Below are positions 1-9,168 of a stretch of DNA of 64,000 nt, piece after piece. Origin of the DNA: CAWGMT01 sp963823675 (GTDB taxonomy: Bacteria; Planctomycetota; Planctomycetia; Isosphaerales; Isosphaeraceae); assembly GCA_963823675.1 (NCBI GenBank), contig CAWGMT010000025.1:124001-188000 (forward strand), read 5' to 3'. The notes beneath the pieces were generated by a model that saw only the letters and a program-made list of their open reading frames with translations, did not search any database and was not told where the DNA came from. How positions within the stretch are numbered: the first letter of the stretch is position 1; each line of letters opens with the position of its first letter. The position numbers were made by a program, and so were the translations under genes.

Positions 1-1
1 C

Positions 2-805
2 CCGGTCTTTTATCTGCTGCACGGCGCCGGTGATAACGAAGGGGGCTGGACCAGGAGCGGTGCCGCCAACCACATTCTCGACAATCTCTTCGCCGACAAG
101 AAGATCGTCCCCATGATCGTGGTCATGCCCAACGGCTCTCCCCAAGGGCCGAGGCCGGGCACGGTCCTTGCGGGGACGATCATGAAGCGAGCCGATGCCG
201 ACAAGAACGGCATCATGTCGCGAGAAGAGTTCCTCGCCGCCGCCGAGGCCCTCTACAAGGAACTTGACTCCGGCAAACTGGACGAGAAACAGCTCGCCAC
301 CGGCCTCAATCGTCTCATGCCGGCCTCCGGCCCGCCGAGTGGCCGCGGGCGCGGGTTCGGCGACTTCGTCAGCGGCTTTGAGAACGACCTGTTGAAGGAC
401 ATCATCCCCTACGTCGAATCGCATTATCCCGTGCACGCAGACCGCGAGCACCGGGCGATCGCGGGGCTGTCGATGGGTGGGGGCCAGGCACTTACCATAG
501 GCCTGAGGCACCTGGACCTCTTTGCCTACGTCGGCGGCTTCTCTTCCGCGCTCTTCGGCAATACAAGCGCGCTGGTCTCAGATCCAGGCGCCGCCAGCAA
601 GCAGCTTCGCCTCCTCTGGCTATCCTGCGGCGACGAGGATCGGCTCATGGACGCCAACAAGAGCTTCCACACCAGCTTGGAGCGGAAGAACGTGTCGCAC
701 CTCTGGCACGTCGATTCCGGCGCACACGCCTGGCCGGTTTGGAAGAACGACCTGTATCTACTGTCCCAGCGGCTGTTCCGAGACGACAAGCCCGACTCAC
801 ACTGA
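2..805 (+). CDS. Putative esterase (alpha/beta hydrolase), 5' partial, with EF-hand insertion
   Basis: The reading frame is already open at base 2, so the start lies outside the window. The visible part begins with a strand and oxyanion-type motif (FYLLHGAGDNEGGW), as in the esterase D / enterochelin-esterase family. The nucleophile elbow is GLSMGGG (about 470-490). The acid is probably the Asp in CGDEDRLMD, and the His is in SGAHAWPVWK near the C-terminus. An extra block around 175-335 contains DADKNGIMSREEF, a canonical EF-hand loop, inserted between the first core strand and the rest of the hydrolase. The family usually hydrolyses ester bonds of sugar or siderophore substrates outside the cytoplasm. 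The substrate here is unknown. The hydrolase fold is secure; the calcium role is inferred. Confidence 0.88.
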   Translation, partial: PVFYLLHGAGDNEGGWTRSGAANHILDNLFADKKIVPMIVVMPNGSPQGPRPGTVLAGTIMKRADADKNGIMSREEFLAAAEALYKELDSGKLDEKQLATGLNRLMPASGPPSGRGRGFGDFVSGFENDLLKDIIPYVESHYPVHADREHRAIAGLSMGGGQALTIGLRHLDLFAYVGGFSSALFGNTSALVSDPGAASKQLRLLWLSCGDEDRLMDANKSFHTSLERKNVSHLWHVDSGAHAWPVWKNDLYLLSQRLFRDDKPDSH

Positions 806-1166
806 ACAACGAACGCTGGAGACTCGGCAAGGTTCGTCCCACTTCAATGACGGAACGCAGCGGCGCCTTGGGCCGGGTCGCCTTGGCGAAGTGATCGCCA
901 GGGTGACGCGGCCTCCGCTCCAGGCGATACGGTGATCGCCCGGAATCTGATTCGCGAGGCCGAGGGATCGCTTGACGGCGCAGCCAGGTGATCCGAACAC
1001 CTGGCGGAACGGCCCGGTTTGTCGCTGTAGGCCCGGCCGGCCCTGATGCGACGAACGTCGCGGCGCGGTATCATGGAAGATGGGTATTCCGCGGTCCGTG
1101 GACCTCTGACGACAACCCGACGGGCCGCCCGGAGCGGTTTACGATTCCCCTTCGGAGACCCCGGCC
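806..1166. other. Intergenic, no feature recognised
   Basis: GC-rich spacer between the esterase and the next plus-strand gene. Short open frames on both strands have no recognisable protein pattern. I see no RNA gene or clear hairpin terminator. Confidence 0.5.
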
Positions 1167-1640
1167 ATGGAGTTCCCCGCGTATCGAATGACGCTGCGAG
1201 GGATGATGGCCGCGGTCGGGCTGATCGCCCTGGTCCTCGCGGCGGCGCTCTACGCCGTGCGGCCGAGGTCTAGCACTTTCTCGGTCGTCAACCGCTCCGG
1301 GCGGCCCGTCTCCCAACTACTGGTCGTCGTTACCGACTTCGACGAGCCGCCGGTACTCGGGCCGAAGGCGCCGGTCGGTGGCGAGGTGTTCGCGTTCCGG
1401 GACCTGGCCGACGGGTCGGCCGCCACAGCCTCGTTCCTCAGCCGCGGCGCCGGCTCGTGGTTCGAGCCCCCCAAGCGTGACGCCTTCGAATTCACCGGGC
1501 GCCTCAGTGACGGGACCCGAATCAAGGGCCAGTTCGGATTCCTGCCGGAGCCGGAGAGCCGGAGCCGCCCCTTGTTCGTCATCGACAAGCACGGGGATCT
1601 ATGGCTGACGGCGAAAGACCGACCCGAAGGCAACCCATAA
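1167..1640 (+). CDS. Hypothetical single-pass membrane-anchored protein
   Basis: A 157-residue protein with an N-terminal transmembrane helix (about residues 12-32, GMMAAVGLIALVLAAALYAV) and a soluble domain of about 120 residues that would lie outside the membrane. The domain opens with FSVVNRSGRPVSQLLVVV, which resembles a short beta-sandwich as in secreted planctomycete proteins. The start has a GGAG-type sequence just upstream (cggagaccccggccATG). No catalytic motif is visible and I do not recognise a family. It is transcribed towards the sulfotransferase gene (convergent). Confidence 0.6.
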   Translation: MEFPAYRMTLRGMMAAVGLIALVLAAALYAVRPRSSTFSVVNRSGRPVSQLLVVVTDFDEPPVLGPKAPVGGEVFAFRDLADGSAATASFLSRGAGSWFEPPKRDAFEFTGRLSDGTRIKGQFGFLPEPESRSRPLFVIDKHGDLWLTAKDRPEGNP

Positions 1641-1671
1641 ATAAAACGGACACTCCTCGCCGATCACCGCA

Positions 1672-2787
1672 TCAGCCCGACAAGCCTTTGATACTAACCC
1701 GACGCGCCAGCGCGGGTTCCGGCGACGGAATGGCGCGCTGGTGCGTCGGGTCGGTGATCCCTTGCTGGCGCGTCGGGTCAGTGCTAGCGGCTATCCAGTT
1801 ACACGGGCATATCGCGGCGCTCGGGCCGTGGTTACCGGTGTTGTTCAGCGAGAAGTGACCTTTTTTCCCATTTTCAAGCCGGAGCCTTCCGCACCGCTCA
1901 CCTCGGTCGGTCGGGGGCTCCCAGTCGCGTGATTGGCCGGTCGTGACTTCGTAAAAGCTTTCGCAGTCGATCGTGATTCCCAACCAGGAGCCCAATTCCG
2001 CGAGGTCTGCGTCGAAGATCTCGCGCAGGTAACCGGCAAGGGCCGGTGCCAACCGCGGGGGATCGACCTGCGCACGCCAGAAGCCCTTGAGAGACTGCGA
2101 CCACTGGCGCGGCACGATCCGCTGTCGCAGGCCCGCCAGGACGGGGGCCCCGACCAGGGCGTTGCGGATCGGGCTGAAGCAAAGCCGGTCCTTGCTGGCA
2201 TTTTGCGGTTTCATCGCCTTGTCCCACACCAGCGGCCCGCGGTGACCCAGGAACCGGCCGATGCGTTCCAGCTCGTCCTGCGAATGGTGCACCAGCCGCT
2301 GGAAAAAGACGGGCAAGACGCTCTCGGGCCCGTAGGCTTCCAGGAACGGACGAAGCTGCATCGTGAAGCGGCTGTAGTCGATCAGCTCGGGATGACGATA
2401 GATCGCATCCGATATCGCCACGCGGATGCGTCCGCAGGTGATCTCGTGGACGTACTGCGAGATCAGCCGATCGATGGGATGACGCATCAAGTAAATCAGC
2501 TTGAGCCGCGGCAAGTCGCGCACCATTCGCTCGACGGTGCGCGGATAAGTGGGGAGCTTGGTATAATGGGTGCTCGATTCGCCGCGCAGGTCGCCTGGCT
2601 TGGCCGCACGGAAAATCGACGAATACCAGCGCCAGCCGCGAGCGTAAATCTCGTCGTCGCTGAAGTAGTTCGGCTCCTTCGGCCGGCTCATGAAGAGCCC
2701 GCGCTGCCGCGCCAGTTGCTCATGCAGCGTGGTCGTGGCGCTCTTCATGGCGCCGATCACGGCGAAATCCGGTCGATGGATCACCAT
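1672..2787 (-). CDS. PAPS-dependent sulfotransferase domain protein
   Basis: 371 residues. The N-terminal 5'-phosphosulfate loop is IGAMKSATTTL and the 3'-phosphate motif is YLMRHPIDRLISQ, as in heparan-sulfate/Stf0-type sulfotransferases that move sulfate from PAPS to a hydroxyl or amine of a sugar, lipid or protein. The catalytic part ends near residue 290. The last 60-70 residues (TDPTRQQGITDPTHQR and onward) are encoded by an intergenic repeat cluster and are probably not a functional domain; an ancestral stop may have been lost. No substrate can be inferred from neighbours. The start follows from the VIHRPDFAVIGAMKS beginning, typical of the family. Confidence 0.85.
   Translation of the reverse strand: MVIHRPDFAVIGAMKSATTTLHEQLARQRGLFMSRPKEPNYFSDDEIYARGWRWYSSIFRAAKPGDLRGESSTHYTKLPTYPRTVERMVRDLPRLKLIYLMRHPIDRLISQYVHEITCGRIRVAISDAIYRHPELIDYSRFTMQLRPFLEAYGPESVLPVFFQRLVHHSQDELERIGRFLGHRGPLVWDKAMKPQNASKDRLCFSPIRNALVGAPVLAGLRQRIVPRQWSQSLKGFWRAQVDPPRLAPALAGYLREIFDADLAELGSWLGITIDCESFYEVTTGQSRDWEPPTDRGERCGRLRLENGKKGHFSLNNTGNHGPSAAICPCNWIAASTDPTRQQGITDPTHQRAIPSPEPALARRVSIKGLSG
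1697..1779. repeat. Short intergenic repeat cluster, GCTGGCGCGTCGGGT type
   Basis: Three copies of a 15-16 base unit: inverted at 1697-1711, and direct at 1737-1752 and 1764-1779 (gctggYgcgtcgggtc). This resembles the short dispersed repeats common between planctomycete genes. The cluster lies inside the 3' end of the open sulfotransferase frame and accounts for that protein's unusual C-terminal tail. Confidence 0.6.
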
Positions 2788-3158
2788 CCTGATGATTCAC
2801 CCGGCTTGCGTGTAATTGGCCGACTAGACAACAACGCCAAGAACTATACTGGCCATCCCCGGAAAACCTATCACAATCGAACTTATTTTTACAAATCTTC
2901 ACACTCTCACGGCAACGAACGTTCGCAGCCAGTGTTGGTCGCACTCGGATGCGCCTGAATTGGTTTATCCGATCGGCCGCAACCGGACAAGCTCAACCGA
3001 TTCCGACGGATGGAATCGGGCTTGCATCGCGTTTTGGAGCCAACTCGACCGGCGGTTCGAAGCTCACCCAATCGTGCCGGTCGCCCAATAGGCCGAAGTT
3101 GAACCATGTCCAGAAGGAGCATGCCGGAGTGCGTAGTTTGATGGTGTCGAAGTGCCGA
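2788..3158. other. Intergenic region
   Basis: Between two minus-strand genes. It is somewhat AT-richer than the surroundings at about 2825-2900 and probably carries the promoter of the sulfotransferase gene. No ORF, RNA or strong hairpin is recognised. Confidence 0.4.
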
Positions 3159-5537
3159 TCAGTGCGCCGGCTCCTTTTGGGCCGGGTCGACGTGGTAGAC
3201 CTGGCCGTCGAGTTTCACGGTCACCGGCTCGGCCTGGCTCAGGTACTGGTTGTACTCGGCCTTTTGCGAGCGCGCCAACTCGAAGTACCGATCGCTCAGT
3301 TGAGTGATTTTGATCCCCTTGGCGTCGTCGTCCGGCGTGACCTCGGCATCAACCCAGCGATTGTTCTTCCAGTAGAAGGTCTTGGCACCGATCTGGCGGA
3401 CCTTTCTTTCCGCCTGCTGCTGGGGCTGCGCCTGCTGGGTTGACTGTTGCTGGCCCATCATGCGCACCATCCCGCGAGAGCCCATGCCACCCATCCCGCC
3501 GCCAAGACCTCCAGCGCCCGGCGCTGCCTTCGCCATTGCCTGGCCTCGTCCCAGTGCCGACGCTCCGCGCGTCTGCCCTTCGTTGAATCGGAAAGCCGCA
3601 TTGCCTCCCTGCAGCCCGGCGGCCAGCTCGCTTTCCTGGAAGCTCACGCTCGGCGCCCGTGGAGCTTGCATCAATTCTTGCTTGGCACGTCGTTGACTGA
3701 CTCCGAAATTGCCGGTCACTTCGCTGAGTGCATCGAGGGATTGTTGCGCCCGGTTGACGTTGGCTCTCACGGTATGAAGCGGCACGCGCTCGTCGGCGAG
3801 AAACGACGTGTAAGGCGTGAGGATGCCGTACTTGCCCGAGAGCGCGACCAGCTCGTCGGTCAGCTCGCGGTTCTGCCCGTGCAGGTCGATCTGATCGATC
3901 AGGTCGCCGACGCGCCGCACGGCCCAGAGCCTTTCGACGAATTCATGGGCGGTGCCCCTATAGGCGCCGGCGAGCTCGGCGGGAAACTCGTAGCTCCGGC
4001 GCTCGCCCGCAACCTTACCCGTAATCCGGATGGTCGTGCGGCCGGCCTGGCGATACCGCCCGGCCCAGACAATCTGCCCGCCGTCGAAGAGGTCCGGCAC
4101 TTCGCGCGGGTAAGTCCGGTTAATATCGATTCCCGCCAGCTCGACGCGAACGTCCGCCAGCACCGGGCTGGTCATCTTGGAATAGAACCGGCCGACATGG
4201 GTCTCGATGTTCTCGTCGGGCTTGACGTATTCACTGGTGCCGCTGTTGCCGCCGCTCAATCGGTCGAGCAGGCGGGCGTTCACGTCGTAGCCCAGGCCAA
4301 AACAGAACACACGCGCCCGCCGCAAATTTGCCCGGCGGCAGTGCTCGGCGATTGCCAGCTCGCCGGTCTCGCCGGCGGTCGGCAGGCCATCGGTCAGAAA
4401 AAGGACGTAGGTGGGCCGCGACGAATCGGGAATCATCTCCAGCGCCGTCTTCAGCGCCGAGTCGATGTTGGTGCTGCCCCCTTCGCGGATATTGTCCACA
4501 AACCGCTCGGCTTCGTTTCGCCGCGACGCGCTATATCGCTCGAGCTCGGTCTTGAAGGTTTCGACCCGATCATCGTAAACGACGATGTTGAAAAGGTCTT
4601 CGTCGCGCAGATTGTTGAGTACCGTCTTGAGCGCGCTGCGGGCCTGCTCGATCTTCTTGCCGGCCATCGAGCCGGAACGGTCGAGCACGAAAATCACCGT
4701 CTTCGGCTGCGGCCTGGTATCGGCCGCCTTGACTTCCGGACTGGCGAGGAGCAGGAAATAACCATCCTCCGACTCATTGGGCCGGTAGGTCAAGACCGAC
4801 GCCCCGAGAGCTCCATCAGCAAGCGTATAGATCAGCCGAAAGTCGTTGCTGGGAAGGATATCCCGGCGCTCGAAACCGACCCGCACTTCATGGTCGCCCT
4901 GACGCTCGATCGACGCATCGTCGCTCGGGCTGTAAACCGACTTGATAGCCTCGCGGCTCTGGATCGCTACGCGGACGATCAGGCGCTGGATCGGCTTGGC
5001 CGTGAACTTTTGCGTGCTGAGAGGATAGGCAAATTCGATCACATCGCGGTCGCGCTTGCAGACCTGGGTGTACCGCATGGTCACCTTGCGAAGGGCGCCG
5101 GGCGGAATCGGGAAGACGCTGGTACGGAAGAGCCCGCGACCCATGTATTCCAGCAGAGCCGGGTCGCGCTTGGTTCGCACAATCTGCTCGTAGATCCGCC
5201 GGGCTTCGTCCTTGGGCAAGAGCCGGCCGGGCAGCTCACGGCCGTCAACCAAGAGCACGAAGTTCTGGATCGCTCCCTCCTCGGGCAAGGGGAAGAAAAA
5301 CTCGGCTTCGAGCTGAAACGAACCAGGATTATGAAAGGTCTGCGAGACCTGGACTTCGGCAACTTGGTCCCTGATCCGCCCGTCGATGTTGACTTCGCGG
5401 ATCTCGAACGACCCGCCAATGGGAATCGCCGGGCGCTGATCGATGATGATCCCCTGCGACTTCGCCGGAACGATGAGCTGGTCGATCAAGACGATGACCG
5501 CGGCCAGACCGAGCCAACGGTTGCGAATCGCGCTCAT
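3159..5537 (-). CDS. VIT and von Willebrand factor A domain secreted protein
   Basis: About 792 residues. I prefer the ATG at 5537 over 5576 because it gives a normal signal peptide (AIRNRWLGLAAVIVLIDQL) and has GGGAG eight bases upstream. Domain order: signal peptide; VIT domain about 35-165 (EVNIDGRIRDQVAEVQVSQ, ELPGRLLPKDEARRIYE); vWA domain about 280-450 with the metal-site motif DRSGSM and TDGLP; a middle beta-rich part; a Gln/Gly-rich low-complexity stretch (GGLGGGMGGMGSRG, then Q-rich); and a short C-terminal module (KTFYWKNNRWVDAEV). VIT-vWA proteins resemble inter-alpha-trypsin inhibitor heavy chains and are abundant in Planctomycetes. They are probably exported and mediate metal-dependent protein contacts. 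The partner is unknown. Confidence 0.9.
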   Translation of the reverse strand: MSAIRNRWLGLAAVIVLIDQLIVPAKSQGIIIDQRPAIPIGGSFEIREVNIDGRIRDQVAEVQVSQTFHNPGSFQLEAEFFFPLPEEGAIQNFVLLVDGRELPGRLLPKDEARRIYEQIVRTKRDPALLEYMGRGLFRTSVFPIPPGALRKVTMRYTQVCKRDRDVIEFAYPLSTQKFTAKPIQRLIVRVAIQSREAIKSVYSPSDDASIERQGDHEVRVGFERRDILPSNDFRLIYTLADGALGASVLTYRPNESEDGYFLLLASPEVKAADTRPQPKTVIFVLDRSGSMAGKKIEQARSALKTVLNNLRDEDLFNIVVYDDRVETFKTELERYSASRRNEAERFVDNIREGGSTNIDSALKTALEMIPDSSRPTYVLFLTDGLPTAGETGELAIAEHCRRANLRRARVFCFGLGYDVNARLLDRLSGGNSGTSEYVKPDENIETHVGRFYSKMTSPVLADVRVELAGIDINRTYPREVPDLFDGGQIVWAGRYRQAGRTTIRITGKVAGERRSYEFPAELAGAYRGTAHEFVERLWAVRRVGDLIDQIDLHGQNRELTDELVALSGKYGILTPYTSFLADERVPLHTVRANVNRAQQSLDALSEVTGNFGVSQRRAKQELMQAPRAPSVSFQESELAAGLQGGNAAFRFNEGQTRGASALGRGQAMAKAAPGAGGLGGGMGGMGSRGMVRMMGQQQSTQQAQPQQQAERKVRQIGAKTFYWKNNRWVDAEVTPDDDAKGIKITQLSDRYFELARSQKAEYNQYLSQAEPVTVKLDGQVYHVDPAQKEPAH

Positions 5538-5893
5538 GGCCGTTTCTCCCAAGAGCATTGCCTGGTGCTGGATCAAAATGCCGGACCGCCTGCATCGACC
5601 GGAGTCAACTCCACTGGAGATGACCCGGCGTGCGGTCGCTCGATTGCAATCACGACACTGAACAGGGTGTCGCTCAGCGGTTGACTGGACCGGGGAGCGA
5701 TACCTCTTCTAACAGGTTAGACGTAGGACGGCGCGAATTGTTAGCGCGAGGACGGTTTTTTTTTTCGTCGGAACGCGCACTGCGGCGACCGGCAGATGCA
5801 AATTCAACGTCGGACGGATTGCCAATCCGCCCCACAACGAACTCGATCCTGGGTATATCTCCATCCGCCGGTCGCCTTAAGCGTCCCCGCGGT
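5538..5893. other. Intergenic region with poly-T tract
   Basis: Holds the probable promoter of the VIT/vWA gene and a T10 tract near 5757 (reads as A10 on the minus strand). No protein or RNA gene is recognised. Confidence 0.4.
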
Positions 5894-6286
5894 TCAGGGC
5901 GCTGCCCATTGTTGCCCCATGGGCACACCCCGGACGGTCAACCTCCAGTATTTCCTCCCGTCTGGCCCGGTAACTGGAAAATGGTGTGGCTGGTTCAGCC
6001 AGGGGGAATAGTAGTAAGAGTAGGTTCGGGGAATGCCGTCATTGGGCAGAAAAAAGTCCCAAAGGTGACGGGGTCGGAAGGGGATCGGATAGGCAATCGG
6101 AGCGCCGGGAGGGACCATGGGTTGTTGCGCCACAGCCTGACCCTCCGCCGCCAACACGGCAGAAAGGCCCAGGACCCAGATCCAGTTCAGCTTGCGACAT
6201 CGGCAGAATATCGTGCGGCGGCGTGAACCCAGCGCCCGGCCCGACCGATCCGAATCGACGGACATTTCGCTTGGTCTTACGTTCAT
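5894..6286 (-). CDS. Small secreted Pro/Tyr-rich hypothetical protein
   Basis: 130 residues. The start at 6286 has GGAA six to ten bases upstream (gccggaaggaactgtcATG). A hydrophobic stretch (LNWIWVLGLSAVLAAEGQA, about residues 33-51) ending in AVAQQ suggests a signal peptide with an unusually long basic N-region. The mature part is rich in Pro, Tyr and Trp (GIPRTYSYYYSPWLNQPHH). Proteins of this type are common and uncharacterised in planctomycetes. It lies downstream of the respiratory operon on the same strand, but no functional link is shown. Confidence 0.6.
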   Translation of the reverse strand: MNVRPSEMSVDSDRSGRALGSRRRTIFCRCRKLNWIWVLGLSAVLAAEGQAVAQQPMVPPGAPIAYPIPFRPRHLWDFFLPNDGIPRTYSYYYSPWLNQPHHFPVTGPDGRKYWRLTVRGVPMGQQWAAP

Positions 6287-6372
6287 GACAGTTCCTTCCG
6301 GCTAATCGTGGACTTCCTGTCGAGAAATCTCAAACCCTCATCACAAGATTATTCGCTCGATTCCGAGGGTGC

Positions 6373-7938
6373 TCACTGTTGAATCAGCATCTGGGCCATC
6401 TTGTCGATTTCGTCCCACTGTCTCCGCAGTTCCCGGATTCGATTAGCGAACTCGGTGCTCGACGTTTGGCTCAACACGAGCCCTGGAGGACCGAATTTGC
6501 GGACGTAGGCAACCAGATCCTTAGCGAGCTCCGGGCTCACACGGCCCCGCCAGGGAGGCATCAGCGTCCCTTTGCCCTCCAGGACGCTGACCGATAGTTG
6601 CGGATTGTTGCGACTGGTTTGCCACTCGGGTCGCGTGAAATCCGGGATCGCCGGCATCGCGCTTCGAATCGTGCTCCCCTTGCCGTCGGGCCCATGACAA
6701 GCGATGCAGTTGGCGTTGAAGAACTCGCCGGCGACGCGCAGCTTCGCTACCTGCTCGGGCGACGCCGCGGACGAAGAGGCCGTCGCGGTGGTGCCAGACG
6801 GACTGGCGCCGGCTGTTGCCGAAGTCGCCGGCAGCGGCAGCGGGAGCACTGAAGCGGACGGAGTCGCCGAGGTTGGGGCGCCTCGAGGAGCGGCCAGCGC
6901 AGTGGAAGCCGCGGGAGGTGGCGGAGCGGTCGTACTGGATGGGGCGGAAACGGGTGACGATCGTGCTGCAGGAGGAGGTGTAGCAACGGCGACTGTAGTA
7001 GGAGCGGGTGCGGGTGCGGCGGTAGGCCGGCCCGCCGAAGCGGCCGCTCCGCCAGGCTGGAATGCTCGTATGAACGCGAGCATCTCCGGCGCGTTGGTGC
7101 GAGCCAGGGCGAATTTGTCTTTCATTGGCAACATGAACTGGCCTTTGCCCTCGAGCATCGAATGCTGGAGATCGGCGTCGCTCCGGCTTGCCTGCCACTT
7201 GGCGTCTGTGAAATTAGGGATTGTGGGCATGGCCTTGCGCCCGATCGCGCCTTTTCCATCGACGTCGTGGCACGTCTGGCAGACAGCCCGGAACAAGAGG
7301 CTGGTGCCAACCCCGGGGCGAACCGGTGCTGAGGGCGGCGCCGGCGCTGGGGAGGATGCCGGAGCAATTGTCGGCGCGGCACGCGGCGGCGCGGCCATGG
7401 CGACGGCCGGTGGCGGGCTGGTTACGGCGCCCGGCGGCGCTGCCTGGGCCTTAGGAGCAGTCGGCCCCGCGGCCGGCGGCTGGGCCGCCGGCGCGAGCGC
7501 GGCCTTTGCGACCGCCGGCGTAGTTGGCGGCGGCTGGTTGCTCTCGGTGACGAGCACGTTCATCGCACGATCAATGGGAATTCGTACCGTCTTGGTCGCC
7601 GTATTGCCCGGGCCATACGTCGTGAGCAACTTCTTCTCTTCGGCCCGAACCTCCTCGATTGGCTTTGCCGCTTCCTTGGCGCGTTCGGCGAGAGACGCCG
7701 GCGAGGGATGTGGCTTCGAAAAGAAAAGCGTGAAGAAATACGTCAGGTAGATGATCAAGGCGGTTGACGTCAAGTTGCCGATGGCTTTGAGGACGCGAAT
7801 TCCTGTCGAGCTCGTCGACCGCGTCCGCTTGACAGGGCCAGAGGTAGTTGAGGCGGCGTACCGGCGCGGAATGGCTGCTGCCTTCTCATCCGGCGTTTTC
7901 GCGGCGGGGTCGGGCCTTTTCGATGCCTGATCACTCAT
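6373..7938 (-). CDS. Membrane-anchored protein with two c-type haem domains
   Basis: 521 residues, start supported by GAGGAGA seven bases upstream. Order: basic cytoplasmic N-terminus; one transmembrane helix about 50-72 (GNLTSTALIIYLTYFFTLFF); a long Ala/Pro-rich linker; cytochrome c domain 1 (CQTCHDVDGKG, about 218); a second Ala/Pro linker; cytochrome c domain 2 (CIACHGPDGKG, about 411); C-terminal helical tail. Both haem domains share the layout xxAMPxIPxFxxxxWQxSR, so they look like an internal duplication. It lies 12 bases downstream of actF, so it is very probably co-transcribed with ACIII and may carry electrons from ACIII to a terminal oxidase. The oxidase itself is not in the window. 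Confidence 0.88.
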   Translation of the reverse strand: MSDQASKRPDPAAKTPDEKAAAIPRRYAASTTSGPVKRTRSTSSTGIRVLKAIGNLTSTALIIYLTYFFTLFFSKPHPSPASLAERAKEAAKPIEEVRAEEKKLLTTYGPGNTATKTVRIPIDRAMNVLVTESNQPPPTTPAVAKAALAPAAQPPAAGPTAPKAQAAPPGAVTSPPPAVAMAAPPRAAPTIAPASSPAPAPPSAPVRPGVGTSLLFRAVCQTCHDVDGKGAIGRKAMPTIPNFTDAKWQASRSDADLQHSMLEGKGQFMLPMKDKFALARTNAPEMLAFIRAFQPGGAAASAGRPTAAPAPAPTTVAVATPPPAARSSPVSAPSSTTAPPPPAASTALAAPRGAPTSATPSASVLPLPLPATSATAGASPSGTTATASSSAASPEQVAKLRVAGEFFNANCIACHGPDGKGSTIRSAMPAIPDFTRPEWQTSRNNPQLSVSVLEGKGTLMPPWRGRVSPELAKDLVAYVRKFGPPGLVLSQTSSTEFANRIRELRRQWDEIDKMAQMLIQQ

Positions 7939-7950
7939 GCGAATCTCTCC

Positions 7951-9168
7951 TCAAGAACCACGGAACGCGATCGATTCGGCCAGGCGCGGGTCTCCGATCG
8001 GAACGAGGGGCCGCCGCTGGCAAGCATAAGCGATGATCGCGGCGCAGATGAACGTCAGCGTCAAGACCAGCGACGCGTCGAGCCAGTGCGGCAGGGCCCC
8101 CTCGGCGCGAAACGCCGGCATGATGAGCCAATACAGGTCAATGTAGTGAAAGACCAGGATCCAAACGGAGATGAACCCAAGCCAGTACGGGTTCCGCTTG
8201 GTGGCCCGAAAGAGCAGCACGAAGAATGGCACCACGAAATGCCCCACAACCAGTGCCCAGCTCATCGTGTTCCAGGTCCCAAATCGGCGCGTGACGTACC
8301 ACCCCGTCTCCTCGGGGAAATTGGCGTACCAGATGAGGAAGTACTGGCTGAAAGCGATGTAGGCCCAGAAGATCACGAAGCCGAAGAGCAGCTTTCCCAT
8401 GTCATGGAGGTGCTCGACGGTGATCGTCGTCCGAAGCCAGCCAAGGGCTCGCAACCCCAGCGCCACGACCACCAGTGCCGCGAGCGAGCTAACCAGCGAC
8501 CCCGCCCAGAAGTATACGCCGAAGATCGTCGACGACCAGTGCGGGTCCAGCGTCATCAACCAGTCGAAAGCCGCCAAGCTCGTTGTCAAACCCAGCACAA
8601 GCATGCCCCAGGCGCTCGTTGACTTCATCGCCTGATCCGAAGCCGGGGCGTCCCTCCGGTCCTGGCGAGCCGACCTCCGCGCCAAATTCGACGCCAGCAA
8701 GATCCAGCAGGCCAGGTAAACGGCCATCCTGACATCGAAAAGGACAGGATTAAGCCAGACCGTCTTGCGAGCCAGCTCCGGGTCGGCCGACACTCGTGAG
8801 GAATCTGCCCAGGGGTAGAGCAGGCTCAGGTTCGTCGCCACCGGTATGAATAGGAGCACAAGCCAGGGCAGTGGCTGCGTGAGGTTTTCCAGCAGCCGGC
8901 GCAGAGCCACCGACCACACGGCACCGGTCAGATGGTGCAACATCAGCCAGGCCAGTGAGCCGACTCCAATGGTCGTGAGGAACAAGAGTGCGGTCAGGTA
9001 GGAGAAGGCAAGCCGATGAGGTTCGACGAACCAGCGCGACTGCGATGTCGCTCCGGCCCCGAGGGCGAGTGCGGCGACCATTGCCAGTCCAATCAATCCC
9101 CCGACAAGCGCGAACCCCTGGGCGGGCGGAATCAGCACTCCTTCGGCCGCTGGGCGCGGGGCGTTCAT
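7951..9168 (-). CDS. actF: Alternative Complex III membrane subunit ActF (quinol:cytochrome c oxidoreductase)
   Basis: 405 residues with about ten transmembrane helices, e.g. GLIGLAMVAALALGAG, LLFGFVIFWAYIAFSQYFLIW, WALVVGHFVVPFFVLLF. ActF resembles the NrfD/ActC fold and, with ActC, forms the quinol-oxidising membrane arm of ACIII. The ATG overlaps the actE stop by four bases (ATGA), so translation is probably coupled. Its start MNAPRPAAEG and length fit the family. The last visible hydrophobic region ends near residue 385, followed by a short polar tail. Order in the operon (after actE) matches ACIII operons of Planctomycetes and Rhodothermus. Confidence 0.92.
   Translation of the reverse strand: MNAPRPAAEGVLIPPAQGFALVGGLIGLAMVAALALGAGATSQSRWFVEPHRLAFSYLTALLFLTTIGVGSLAWLMLHHLTGAVWSVALRRLLENLTQPLPWLVLLFIPVATNLSLLYPWADSSRVSADPELARKTVWLNPVLFDVRMAVYLACWILLASNLARRSARQDRRDAPASDQAMKSTSAWGMLVLGLTTSLAAFDWLMTLDPHWSSTIFGVYFWAGSLVSSLAALVVVALGLRALGWLRTTITVEHLHDMGKLLFGFVIFWAYIAFSQYFLIWYANFPEETGWYVTRRFGTWNTMSWALVVGHFVVPFFVLLFRATKRNPYWLGFISVWILVFHYIDLYWLIMPAFRAEGALPHWLDASLVLTLTFICAAIIAYACQRRPLVPIGDPRLAESIAFRGS

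Noticed and set aside
1933..2958. Long plus-strand open frame of 341 codons
   Set aside because: Antisense to the sulfotransferase; its sequence has no protein-family pattern and only mirrors the GC-rich codon use of the real gene.
3447..5684. Plus-strand open frame of 745 codons
   Set aside because: Complement of the VIT/vWA gene; no ribosome site or domain, a typical high-GC shadow frame.
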